64,000 bases of DNA, taken from contig NC_091209.1 in NCBI RefSeq assembly GCF_040958095.1, positions 8,371,830-8,435,829 of the forward strand. Direction: 5' to 3'. The position numbers and the translations under genes are program-made. The notes below the pieces were generated by a model. That model had not been told where the DNA came from, made no database searches, and saw only the letters and a list, made by a program, of their open reading frames with translations. The DNA is from Procambarus clarkii (Eukaryota; Arthropoda; Malacostraca; Decapoda; Cambaridae). Shown one piece after another: positions 43,001 to 47,997 of the stretch; position 1 is the stretch's first letter, and each line of letters opens with the position of its first letter.

Positions 43001-45201
43001 CTTTGGCGACTTCCTTCAGTTCTTGGCATGAGAGGAGACCTTGTATCCAACATGGACTTCAATGCTGTGTTGTATGGGTTACCTACTGATTCCTGACTGC
43101 AGTACAGGATCCCAGCTCCCTCTTGACTGGCAGACAACTTGTTTTCTTTGGACAAGTAGCATACTTTTAATTAAACTGAGATCATTAACTGGAAAGAGGT
43201 GGCCTCTGGTTTCAGGTTTTTCTCTGGGGGTTTCTCTTTCAATGCAGATAATTGTGCCCTATTTAAGCCTGCCCTACCCTGAGATACCAGGTCTGGGCAA
43301 CTCCATGTCACAATGTCTATGTTGTTTTTGACTTTGGTTGCTGATCTTTGCCTATGAAGTTTTTAGGCCTTGTTTTCCATCATCTGAATTGAGTAGAGTT
43401 ACAGATCTGTTGATATTGCATTTGTAGCTTTCTTCACTGCAGCAATATGAGGTGGTTTTGCAGGTCTTCTGCCTCTTATTCTCTCTTAGGTAAGAGTGTT
43501 ATCGATGTTGGTTCCTGTTGTGATTTCTTTTTTTCCCTGGGTCTTTCTGGGGAAGCCCCTTTGACTCCCTGGAGCTATCCAGGCTGATATGAATATATTA
43601 GACTTTGGCATCAATGTGAATGGAGTTTTAGGCCTACCAGGGACCAATGTCATGCTCATTTGCTCAGTTTTGTTAGAGGAAGTTCTGTCCACTAGTTCGG
43701 GTTGCAGTAACAATTTCTTAAACAGAATATGGGTTTGTTTTGGGGCGCTTGCCTTTCTGGGTGCCTTATCTGGTCGATGGCAGACATAATATGCTTCCAA
43801 CCACACTGGGGTTTTTATAGGCCATTGCTCCTCGTGGTCTAAGGGGGAGGCCAGGTTCTGGCTCGTGGTCCCTAATAGGCCTAAGAACTCCATTTACAGG
43901 GAGCCGGTCGGCCGAGCGGACAGCACGCTGGACTTGTGATCCTGTGGTCCTGGGTTCGATCCCAGGCGCCGGTGAGAAACAATGGGCAGAGTTTCTTTCA
44001 CCCTATGCCCCTGTTACCTAGCAGTAAAATAGGTACCTGGGTGTTAGTCAGCTGTCACGGGCTGCTTCATGGGGGTGGAGGCCTGGTCGAGGACCGGGCC
44101 ACGGGGACACTAAAGCCCCGAAATCATCTCAAGATAACCTCAAGATAACAGTATATCCATATCAGCCTGGATAGCTCCAGGGAACCTCTGGGTCTCGCCC
44201 AGAAAATTGTGTTTCTTTACATTCAACGCTGGTTTTGAAGCCTTATACAGTACTGTCACCTCTTATCGTTTGGTCTTGGTGAGGCTCCTCTTGCTGGCTT
44301 TTGGAGTTGGTGATGCTTTACCAGTCTTTTTTTTTTTTTTTTGGTTGTCTTTGGCATTCTTTCATTTTCTTTCAGCCAGGCTGAATCACCTCCTTAGTTT
44401 TCTTATTCTTTGGATTGTATCTCATTTTTATCTTATCTTTTGTGTTTCTCCCACAGTTGAGGATTAATTTTGTAGCCAGCTTTTCTCCTAGTTCTTGCTT
44501 CCGACTGTTAGGTTAGGGAGCTTCATGTTTTTCTGGAATGGAGGTTATTGATCCTTTGAGTCTGGTCTTCATTGTCTTCACCTTCAACTTTTTCCTTTAT
44601 TTTTGGTTAAAAATGGAATGTCTGCATTTCATTGTATTCAACACTGGATTTTCTACCTGAATTTGTTTTAATATAAACCCTTTAGTTTTAAAATAATATG
44701 TGCCTTATACTTTTATCCAGTAGGATCCTGTTTCTCTAAATATTATGCATAATATTAAGTGCTGGGAAACCGTTTCATAAATTTTTCTAATGAATTTACA
44801 TTTTACAGATAGCCAAAGCACTTCAGAGACATGATGCCGTAAACAACAGACCTAATAAAGAAACTGTGAAACTTTCCGAATACAGCTTTGAGGGTGTTAA
44901 ACATGAAGGGCATCAAAATGAACTAAAGATGGATCAGAATGGTGATGACCCTGTTCCCCCAAAGCCGTCAATGCATGGTGTTCGGCAGCCTCCAAGACCT
45001 TTGGGACACCACTGGGGAGTGCAGACTCAGGTTTTACAAGGCCTATGTTTTTGTTGTCATTTAAAATTACCTACCCATGCTTTAGTGATTGAAGGAGGCA
45101 TTACTGTGTTTCCATGCAGCCATGCCTTCCATACCATTTGCTTATCTCAGAGGGGTCATCACTGTGTCATTTGTGCTCAAAATGGTTCTCAAAACTTATA
45201 A
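12144..45201 (+). CDS. HPS5: HPS5 (BLOC-2 subunit), whole spliced gene, 7 coding exons
   Basis: The joined exons (12144-12224, 17981-18091, 20095-20181, 25611-25769, 36219-40051, 42426-42537, 44809-45201) total 4776 nt, i.e. 1591 codons plus stop, with all phases compatible. The order of recognisable blocks is that of HPS5: an N-terminal WD40-type beta-propeller (residues about 20-420), a long serine-rich linker (about 530-830), a conserved helical C-terminal region (about 860-1460) and a C-terminal cysteine/histidine RING-H2-like module (about 1540-1588). HPS5 family proteins act with HPS3 and HPS6 in BLOC-2 on endosomal membranes, directing cargo to lysosome-related organelles such as pigment granules. 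At 1591 residues it is longer than the vertebrate protein (about 1130); most of the excess appears to lie in the serine-rich linker. All introns are GT..AG. Identity rests on recognition of the family pattern, not on a search. Confidence 0.88.
12225..12692. other. Start of HPS5 intron 1; possible SINE-A tail fragment
   Basis: Near 12425-12505 are short pieces resembling the SINE-A 3' hairpin (ACAAGAATGTAAGAACTC and a complementary copy, TACAAGAGTTCTTTTATTC). The remainder is AT-rich with nothing recognised. Confidence 0.4.
12693..12938 (+). mobile_element. SINE-A copy 1 (tRNA-derived)
   Basis: The 5' part is tRNA-like: an A box TGGCGAAGTGG at about 12700 and a B-box-like GAGTTCGTATCCTGG at about 12745, spaced as in pol III promoters. 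The middle has ACCCAACAGTAAAATGGGTA, shared with other SINEs here. The 3' end (CCCAAAACACTATGCGT, TAGTGGCT, then ACAAGAATGTAAGAACTC) matches the LINE-C tail and ends in a small hairpin (TACAAGA..TCTTGTA). It lies in HPS5 intron 1. Confidence 0.85.
12953..13110. repeat. Compound ATT / TA / TACATA microsatellite
   Basis: ATT repeats pass into a long TA run (about 12990-13055) and then into TA/CA-rich repeats up to 13110. The Penelope-like fragment starts immediately after. Confidence 0.97.
13112..13665 (+). mobile_element. Penelope-like element: C-terminus, leader, next N-terminus
   Basis: The frame ending at 13312 reads [20 protein letters not shown] and then [10 protein letters not shown], the C-terminal signature after the GIY-YIG domain in Penelope-like retroelements. 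It is followed by a roughly 290-bp leader and then a new start at 13604 ([19 protein letters not shown]). That start resembles MNFGELIFELPPTVKR of the Penelope-like copy at 62.8 kb. This C-terminus to leader to N-terminus order is the head-to-tail junction typical of these elements. The leader holds the hairpin GAACC-ATGGA-GGTTC followed by GAAAC (13507-13525). Confidence 0.65.
13666..14640. other. HPS5 intron 1, no feature recognised
   Basis: AT-rich DNA with a homopolymer T tract at 14577-14590. A GC-richer patch from 14470 to 14560 carries GATGTCACGATATGG and may be an edge of the following DIRS copy, but I cannot align it to the other DIRS ends. Confidence 0.4.
14641..15501 (+). mobile_element. 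DIRS copy 1: gag-like and N-terminal RT part
   Basis: This stretch is markedly GC-rich. The frame 14804-15262 is an Ala/Leu/Ser-rich gag-like protein ([20 protein letters not shown]). The frame from about 15255 ([20 protein letters not shown], then [17 protein letters not shown]) is the region that precedes the reverse transcriptase in DIRS-type elements. It ends at HLFP, cut by a LINE-B insertion. Confidence 0.65.
15502..16438 (+). mobile_element. LINE-B copy inserted in DIRS copy 1
   Basis: A 5'-truncated LINE carrying the C-terminal part of the reverse transcriptase and the tail domain: [90 protein letters not shown]. The frame 15702-16496 is open over most of it. CCAG flanks both sides (15498-15501 and 16439-16442) as a short target duplication. 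One frameshift lies near 15615. Confidence 0.85.
16443..17155 (+). pseudogene. DIRS copy 1: reverse transcriptase
   Basis: The frame continues from HLFP upstream of the [43 protein letters not shown] (catalytic Asp), [16 protein letters not shown], then VLAYLDD (the YxDD active site at about 16780). It is followed at once by a TGA where a Trp codon is usual in this family. The rest ([29 protein letters not shown]) is the thumb and connection. The wording is that of DIRS reverse transcriptases rather than LINE or LTR types. The stop makes it inactive. Confidence 0.85.
17156..17795 (+). pseudogene. DIRS copy 1: RNase H remnant and tyrosine recombinase
   Basis: After several frameshifts, [15 protein letters not shown] (about 17255-17300) marks the RNase H domain. 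From 17510 the pieces [34 protein letters not shown] and [20 protein letters not shown], read across frames, match the N-terminal core-binding part of DIRS tyrosine recombinases. The catalytic C-terminal half (R, H-x-x-R, Y) is missing: the copy passes straight into its right terminal repeat near 17775. Confidence 0.7.
17775..17880 (+). repeat. DIRS copy 1 right terminal repeat (truncated)
   Basis: The sequence TCCGGGGAGCCTACAGG, then TTTCACCCAGAAAATGACG and ATTACATTTAACGCTGG, is the diagnostic DIRS outer end of this window, also present at 35060-35119, 35525-35590, 44170-44235 and 57600-57655. Confidence 0.85.
17981..18091 (+). CDS. HPS5: HPS5 coding exon 2 (propeller)
   Basis: The exon is flanked by a TATTTGCAG acceptor and a GTAAAT donor, is 111 nt and phase 0 on both sides. 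The 37 residues ([20 protein letters not shown] at the start) have the WD40 blade pattern in which a 'sees its own value' strand is followed by a small-residue turn and a second strand. They correspond to the first recognisable blade of HPS5 proteins. It sits about 100 bp downstream of the terminal repeat of a DIRS retrotransposon that ends near 17880. Confidence 0.85.
18222..19132 (+). mobile_element. LINE-B copy with intact 3' tail (HPS5 intron 2)
   Basis: It has the same protein as the 15.5-kb copy: [60 protein letters not shown], with one frameshift near 18675. Its 3' end is complete: AGGCCTGGTCGAGGAC, GCTAAGCCCCGAAATCATC, then two units of TCAAGATAACC. This tail is shared with SINE-B at 43.9 kb. 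Confidence 0.87.
19133..20094. other. HPS5 intron 2 remainder
   Basis: Mostly AT-rich unique DNA with a C homopolymer at 19750-19762. A fragment at 19870-19920 (CCAGAAAATTGTATTTCATTACATTTAGCAC split by changes) resembles an old DIRS outer end. Confidence 0.4.
20095..20181 (+). CDS. HPS5: HPS5 coding exon 3 (propeller)
   Basis: Acceptor TTTTCTAACTAG and donor GTAAGA enclose 87 nt, phase 0. The translation [20 protein letters not shown] followed by SSGTVDIFE is a canonical WD40 repeat unit (Val-x-x-Leu-x-Ile-Ser-Pro-Asp-Glu, then Gly-Thr-Val). It continues directly from exon 2 in the family order. Confidence 0.88.
20520..22130 (+). mobile_element. Heavily decayed element, possibly DIRS gag/pol
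   Basis: Sequence composition and scattered peptides ([14 protein letters not shown] at about 20910, [14 protein letters not shown] at about 21575) suggest a retroelement related to the GC-rich DIRS copies after long C-to-T decay. No frame is open for more than about 90 codons. The assignment is weak; it is in HPS5 intron 3. Confidence 0.3.
22150..24722 (+). mobile_element. LINE-A copy, endonuclease mostly deleted
   Basis: It begins with the linker found at 8.7 kb ([19 protein letters not shown]) and the first endonuclease blocks, then at about 22770 jumps from NQDDK into the post-endonuclease linker ([14 protein letters not shown]). Reverse transcriptase motifs follow across frameshifts: [44 protein letters not shown] (about 23885). 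The C-terminal domain ([30 protein letters not shown]) and the tail CTCATCCTGTAACTACACTT AGGTAATTACAC complete the 3' end. Multiple stops; inactive. Confidence 0.85.
24726..25610. other. HPS5 intron 3 end; ATT microsatellite at 25500-25562
   Basis: Unique AT-rich DNA. An ATT/TTA trinucleotide microsatellite lies at 25522-25562, about 50 bp before the exon 4 acceptor. No coding feature other than the exon was seen. Confidence 0.6.
25611..25769 (+). CDS. HPS5: HPS5 coding exon 4 (propeller)
   Basis: The exon has a strong polypyrimidine acceptor (CTTCTCTCTCCAG) and a consensus donor GTAAGT. Its 53 codons include [20 protein letters not shown] and end [12 protein letters not shown]. This is the propeller blade with the Gly-His/Val-x-Ala-x-x-Trp pattern and the Gly-Asp-x-x-Gly-x-Val turn seen in HPS5. 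Phase is 0 on both sides and the reading continues into exon 5 without a gap relative to the family. Confidence 0.88.
25960..26086 (+). mobile_element. I-type LINE, RNase H end (left of piggyBac)
   Basis: The frame reads [20 protein letters not shown], the C-terminal part of an RNase H domain as in I-clade LINEs (GN..AD..AK). It is interrupted at TTAA 26083-26086 by the piggyBac copy and resumes at 28927. Confidence 0.65.
26087..28926 (-). mobile_element. piggyBac transposon, about 2.84 kb
   Basis: The ends are CCCTTAAGCCG at the left and, on the complement, CCCTTAAACCG at the right (10 of 11). TTAA lies on the left and CTAA on the right (a one-base-changed TTAA). The minus strand carries a broken piggyBac transposase over most of the interval. 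The flanking LINE frame continues across the element. Confidence 0.88.
26649..28772 (-). pseudogene. piggyBac transposase, broken
   Basis: The start is [14 protein letters not shown] at 28772. An acidic, Ser-rich N-terminal domain (28640-28220; DSDS-like [18 protein letters not shown]) follows with a stop. The core appears at 27816 ([35 protein letters not shown]) and in the frame 27503-26649: [19 protein letters not shown] contains the catalytic DN pair, [16 protein letters not shown] follows, and the C-terminus ([15 protein letters not shown]) is a shortened cysteine-rich domain. Frameshifts or stops occur near 28720, 28450, 28090 and 27610, so no full-length enzyme can be made. Confidence 0.85.
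28927..29290 (+). mobile_element. I-type LINE, C-terminal zinc-knuckle region
   Basis: Continuing from 26086 in the same order, the frame reads [10 protein letters not shown], then [31 protein letters not shown]: the His/Cys-rich segment after RNase H in I-clade LINEs. Confidence 0.65.
29480..29873. repeat. DIRS element left inverted terminal repeat
   Basis: Reading AGCTTTACCGGCTGATATGC onward, it is the reverse complement of 34671-35066 with only a few differences (for example AAGGGAAGC versus AAGGGGAGC, and GTCGCTGTCTG versus GCCGCTGTCTG). Confidence 0.92.
31541..31680. repeat. 20-bp tandem repeat, seven units
   Basis: The unit CTTGTCGCCCTGTTGGGCTA is repeated seven times; the first five are identical and the last two carry CCGG for CTGT, the last also losing CTA. 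It lies in the gag-like region of the DIRS element. Confidence 0.97.
32440..32765 (+). mobile_element. LINE-B-derived segment inside the DIRS element
   Basis: The frame reads [20 protein letters not shown] then [16 protein letters not shown], and the DNA aligns with the LINE-B C-terminus and its trailing GGGCTTGAGGTGTAAAAGAG..CAGGTATCGAGC. Compared with the other copies it has shifted strongly to G/C, as has the rest of the host DIRS, so the capture may be old and shared by the DIRS family. Confidence 0.75.
33690..34500 (+). pseudogene. DIRS tyrosine recombinase, eroded
   Basis: Across three frames: [20 protein letters not shown] and [18 protein letters not shown] (core-binding part, matching the 17.5-kb copy), then [20 protein letters not shown] (34255-34320) and [10 protein letters not shown] (34370-34400). 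In active members of the family I expect a H-x-x-R box where this copy has C-x-x-R, and a catalytic Tyr where this copy has Gly-Ser. These substitutions and the frameshifts make it inactive. Confidence 0.65.
34524..34614. repeat. DIRS internal complementary region (ICR)
   Basis: Bases 34524-34558 are the exact reverse complement of the left outer end 29450-29484 (35 of 35). Bases 34555-34614 are the exact reverse complement of the right outer end 35060-35119 (60 of 60). The two share AAAA. In DIRS-1 elements such a region is thought to align the two ends during formation of the circular DNA intermediate. Confidence 0.93.
34671..35119. repeat. DIRS element right inverted terminal repeat and outer end
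   Basis: The repeat proper (34671-35066) mirrors the left one. The outermost end, CATTACATTCAACGCTGG followed by T's, is not present at the left end, so the right repeat is longer, as in DIRS-1. Confidence 0.9.
35120..35595. repeat. Second, older DIRS right terminal repeat in tandem
   Basis: The same block order as 34671-35119 is repeated (GGTGCGGGAGGTCTGGG, GATGGCAGACATAGACTGC, GGGGCCAGGTTCTGGCTC, CTCCGGGGAGCCTCCGAG, CATTACATTCAATGCTGG) but with about 15-20 percent differences. It is a solo end of an older copy next to which the newer element lies. Confidence 0.85.
35700..35955 (+). mobile_element. SINE-A copy 2
   Basis: A box region ATGGTACAGTGGTAACAC, B-box-like GGGTTTGTATCC, middle CACCCAGCAGTGAATTAGTA, and tail CCTGAAACGCTATGCATG, TAGTGGTTTACAAGAATGTA, AGAACTCTTGTA. 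It is the same family as 12693-12938, with about a quarter of positions different. It lies 260 bp before HPS5 exon 5. Confidence 0.85.
36219..40051 (+). CDS. HPS5: HPS5 giant coding exon 5
   Basis: A single uninterrupted 3833-nt exon (1277 codons plus two bases) runs from a TTTTTGCAG acceptor to a GTAATA donor. Residues 147-420 of the protein finish the propeller (for example [20 protein letters not shown] near the start). Residues about 530-830 are rich in Ser, Thr, Asp and Asn and look disordered. From about residue 860 a helical, conserved region begins, including a stretch with [12 protein letters not shown] typical of HPS5. The exon is free of repeats and of stops over 3.8 kb, unlike its surroundings, which shows purifying selection. 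The split codon AG|A at the 3' junction is completed by exon 6. Confidence 0.93.
40393..40455 (-). mobile_element. Small LINE-B fragment (minus)
   Basis: GGTTTTGGGGGTTCTTCTCC and GATCCCGGCCTGAGGCCGGG read as the complement of the LINE-B 3' part (..CGGGCCGGGCTTGGGGAGTAGAAGAACTCCCAGAACC, positions 3220-3262). Confidence 0.55.
40640..40910. repeat. Possible very old DIRS terminal repeat
   Basis: GTGCCAGATTCTGGTTCTGG, CCCAGTAGGCTCA and TATTATATTAATCACTTGAC have the order and spacing of the DIRS end blocks, but identity is low. The rest of intron 5 (40052-40640, 40911-41354) shows nothing I can name. Confidence 0.35.
41355..41532. repeat. 41-bp satellite, first block
   Basis: The unit is GTAGTCTCTCATGGGCAGTT GGGCACCCCTCTTTCTCCATG with 41-bp period; copies at the left edge are shorter and diverged (GTAGGCTCTCATGGGCACCCC). 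It continues after the LINE-B insertion. Confidence 0.9.
41533..42070 (+). mobile_element. LINE-B (subfamily) inserted in the 41-bp satellite
   Basis: Frames give [60 protein letters not shown] and a complete tail (GAGGCCTGGTCGACGACC, then ATCTCAAGGTAACCTCAAGG TAACC). The tail uses GGTAACC where the 18.2-kb copy uses GATAACC, so this is a separate subfamily. Confidence 0.85.
42071..42265. repeat. 41-bp satellite, second block
   Basis: Nearly perfect 41-bp units (for example at 42121 and 42162) continue after the LINE, more homogeneous than the first block. It ends about 160 bp before HPS5 exon 6. Confidence 0.93.
42426..42537 (+). CDS. HPS5: HPS5 coding exon 6
   Basis: Acceptor AATATTTCAG and donor GTTTGT bound 112 nt. 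The first base completes the Arg codon begun in exon 5; the other 111 encode 37 residues ([16 protein letters not shown], ending RKFYSHK) in the helical C-terminal region. It lies about 155 bp after the end of a 41-bp satellite block. Confidence 0.85.
42538..43439. other. HPS5 intron 6, first part
   Basis: From about 42790 the sequence becomes richer in G and C with fragments that could be decayed DIRS interior, but no frame or motif is clear enough to assign. No other gene is seen. Confidence 0.35.
43540..44650. mobile_element. DIRS relic 3 with inverted ends and recombinase remnant
   Basis: 43545-43660 is the complement of the inner right-end block (GCTATCCAGGCTGATATG; TAGACTTTGGCATCA), and 43690-43895 plus 44148-44235 give a right terminal repeat interrupted by SINE-B. 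From 44238 the frame [40 protein letters not shown] is a decayed tyrosine recombinase core-binding region. A further end-like block lies at 44610-44650. CpGs are almost all lost. Confidence 0.65.
43899..44147 (+). mobile_element. SINE-B (tRNA-derived), inserted in DIRS relic 3
   Basis: A tRNA-like head has A box GGTCGGCCGAGCGGACAGC and a perfect B box GGTTCGATCC. The middle is CCTAGCAGTAAAATAGGTAC CTGGGTGTTAG. The 3' part (AGGCCTGGTCGAGGACCGGG, AAGCCCCGAAATCATCTCAA, GATAACCTCAAGATAAC) equals the LINE-B tail at 19060-19130. TTACAG on the left and TAACAG at the right edge suggest the target duplication. The B box and its distance from the A box are those of a pol III promoter. Confidence 0.9.
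44809..45201 (+). CDS. HPS5: HPS5 terminal coding exon 7, RING-H2-like end
   Basis: The acceptor is ACATTTTACAG; 131 codons including a TAA stop at 45199. The first half is a polar linker. The end carries CFCC, then [10 protein letters not shown], then HHCVIC: a Cys/His ligand series of RING-H2 type (Cys-x2-Cys, Cys-x-His-x2-His-x2-Cys, Cys-x2-Cys). Related C-terminal zinc modules occur in trafficking-complex subunits with a propeller plus solenoid layout, so this supports both the family call and completeness of the gene. Confidence 0.9.
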   Translation: MAKALQRHDAVNNRPNKETVKLSEYSFEGVKHEGHQNELKMDQNGDDPVPPKPSMHGVRQPPRPLGHHWGVQTQVLQGLCFCCHLKLPTHALVIEGGITVFPCSHAFHTICLSQRGHHCVICAQNGSQNL

Positions 45202-45425
45202 TCATAAGCAGATTTTGAATTTTAAGATACATGTTGATCATTCACTTAAGTCCTTCCATTGGAACGTCCGTGATAGTTAATTAAAATACAGGTCAAATGT
45301 CAGCACTTCGCACTCTCGCTTCTTGTTAGAAATGCTGTATTGTTTCTATGCTGTATAAATTTGTAATCGTCGCCTTTTATACTATTGTACATCCAGTATT
45401 TGATTTTAATAAATAATTCTGCAGT
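45202..45425 (+). promoter_or_regulatory. HPS5 3' UTR and poly(A) signal
   Basis: About 200 bp of AT-rich sequence follow the stop. A canonical AATAAA lies at 45408-45413 and a T/G-rich stretch (TTTTCTGTTGTCACG) follows 10-30 bases downstream, the expected arrangement for cleavage and polyadenylation. No competing signal lies closer to the stop. Confidence 0.7.
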
Positions 45426-47039
45426 TTTCTGTTGTCACGTTAGACAATAGTAAATAAGGTTAATCCTATATTACGAACACACACTTTATTCAACTTCGAT
45501 AATCTTGATTTGTAATTGAATTCCTAGCAAGAGAACAAGATGAATACTATGAAAAGCCCTGCTATCTCAATGTAAGGCAATATCTTACCTATTTACAAAT
45601 GATTATTTTCACTCATGCATTTGTCTTAATTATCTAAAACTTAATTTCCAAACCAATGAATGGCCTAAATCTTTTAAAGATTTGCATTTCTGTAACTTTA
45701 AATCGACTAAGACACGTTTGTTTTCATTTCTTCTATGCCTTTGAAGAGTGTAACTTCAGTGCCCTTAATATAAATTTGTAAGAAAGATTCCTGATGCTGG
45801 TAAATAACTATCGTTCCACTTTGTATGTAAAAACGTTTTCCATTCAGTAATGGTTAAGCTTAGTGCAAGTTACGGTGATATTGGGAAGTGATAAAGTGTT
45901 GATGTGATATATACTAGTCTGTACAAAATAATGCATACTGACCGGCCCAGAGTCGAGGCTTTGCTAAATGTAGATACATCCTCTGTTAACTTCTTCCTAT
46001 TATAGGTAAAGAAATGTCAAGGCAGAGTAATTATGTGTGCCCATAGGGTGAAGGAAACCCTCAGTTTGTGAAGGATCTTTCCATTTTGTTAGTTATGTTC
46101 CTGCACCAGAATGGATGGCAATTTCCTGCAGCAGTTAAGATCTGAGCTGGGCTTCAGATCTCAGGGCTGTGAAGCTGGGCTTCACAGCCCTGCATGTGTA
46201 TCAACAGTACTATAATATTGGAGAAAATCTCTCTCTTATCTATCAACATACCATCTAAACATTGTACAGTAATGTTTTTAGCATTGTGCCAGTAAATTGT
46301 TAATGTAAGAGTATGGAAGTGTACTGTAAATATTTATTTTTATGCAGCTACTGTTCTCCGTCTTAGATAAGCTATATGGAACCAGACTCCTCAGTGAGGT
46401 TCATTTATATGTCAATATTCATATCTTTCTAAATTTTTAGCCAACTTTTTCACTAACACAAAGAATGGACATGCTTGCTGCAGCTATCAGCTGAGCATAT
46501 TTAAGATCTTAAAAAAGCAAAAAAAAAATTCTGGGCTCATATAATAGGAGTCATTATATGACACGGGTAATGTCATACCTATATGACACGGGTAATGTCA
46601 TACCTGTATGACATTACAGGTAACAAACTGCACACTTTTAATAGTTACATGTCCCATTTTTTTCTCCCTCCTTCCACATAATAGATGGTGGAAAACAACT
46701 CTGCCTAGGTTATGTATTGGCCACATATGCTTAACTAACTGGGCACTTAACCCCTAAACTGCGCAAAACTTCATAAGAAGTGTGACCATGAGCTCAGTTT
46801 TTTAATTTTCTGAGACTCTTTCAAATGTTTTGTGCATAATCTACTAAGCAAATGCTCCAACTTTGTCTAAATGATACCAGTGTAACTTGAAAAACAAGAA
46901 AATAAAAAATATTATAAAATTGAATATTAAAAACTTCAGATTTTGAAATCGGCTGTAAAAATGTAAAAATCACCAATTGTTCATTTGGTGTTAGGCTCTC
47001 AGAATAGCATATGCTCTTCATTTTCATACATTTAGAATA
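45426..47039. other. 3' flank of HPS5, no gene; two hairpins at 46138-46192
   Basis: AT-rich. Two adjacent palindromes share GCTGGGCTTC: AGATCTGA-8-TCAGATCT (46138-46161), and a perfect 14-bp arm CAGGGCTGTGAAGC with a TGG loop (46162-46192). At 46555-46620 a short tandem/inverted block of TATGACACGGGTAATGTCAT occurs. No coding sequence was recognised. Confidence 0.6.
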
Positions 47040-47995
47040 CAATGGCACCTCGACATACGCTTGCCCCTACTTATAATAATTTTAAGTTACGATGTAAATT
47101 TCATCGAAAAATGCGACTCGACATCCGATGGTGTCAGTCGACTTCCGATATTTGTTGGTACATGTTCGGGCTCGACCGAGCGCGTGGTTCCCAGCCACGT
47201 AGCTGACCTGCCTCAGTTTACTACAGCTGCCCGCTTAGTGACGATTGCGCCTATAAGAAATTCCGCTTTTGTGGCGATTTTTTGCATTTTGAACAATAAA
47301 GTAATTATTATATATCACGCCATGAGTCCCAGGAAAGTCAGTGGTAAGGCTCAACATATGAAAATCCATGTAAGGATGACCATAGAGCAGAAACAAGAGT
47401 ACAGAATGTCTCTTCCTCAACAATTAAGAAAATGTGTGCAGCATGGGAAGAATTGCAAACCTTTGCTGAAACGACTCGCCCAAATCAAGCTGCAGTAGGT
47501 CGTTGCCTTAACCTATTCAATGACACCGTGATGCATCATTACAGACAAATGTTAAAACGAAGGGAAAAACAAATGTCTCTTGACAAATTTGTAGTGAGAC
47601 AAACAAGCACTGAACCACAACCAGGTCCTAGTGGTATTCAGGCAAAACGTAGGAGAGAGTGTGCCCAGAGAAAACATCACTGCCTGATGTGATAATAGAA
47701 GGGGACTCCCCTTCCAAACAGGAACAACTCTCTTCCTCCCCCCTCATCACCATCTTCCATACGCCATCAAGAGCCCTCCATAAAGGTAAGAGAGACTTTG
47801 GTACTGTATTGTAGTTAGAAAAAAACGCATTGTATTCAGTATAAAATGTATTTTTATGTTAATAATTTGGAGGGTGGGGAACAGATTAATTCAATTCCCT
47901 TTATTTCTTATGGGAAAAATCGCTTCGACTTACGATATTTTGACTTACGATCCGTCTCTGGGAATGGATTAGCATCGTAAGTCGAGGCCCCATTG
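47040..47995 (+). mobile_element. Tigger/pogo copy, internally deleted
   Basis: TA at 47038-39 and 47996-97; ends CAATGGCACCTCGACATACG and, on the complement at right, CAATGGGGCCTCGACTTACG. The N-terminal transposase piece starts at 47322 (MSPRKVSGKAQHMKIHVRM) and the frame resumes with the C-terminal tail (FVVRQTSTEPQPGPSGIQ). The catalytic domain is deleted, much as in the 11-kb copy but at a different point. Confidence 0.88.
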
Positions 47996-47997
47996 TA

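Noticed and set aside
43899..43985. A genuine tRNA gene
   Set aside because: A and B boxes are good, but the arms do not fold into a full cloverleaf and the sequence continues into the SINE body and LINE tail.
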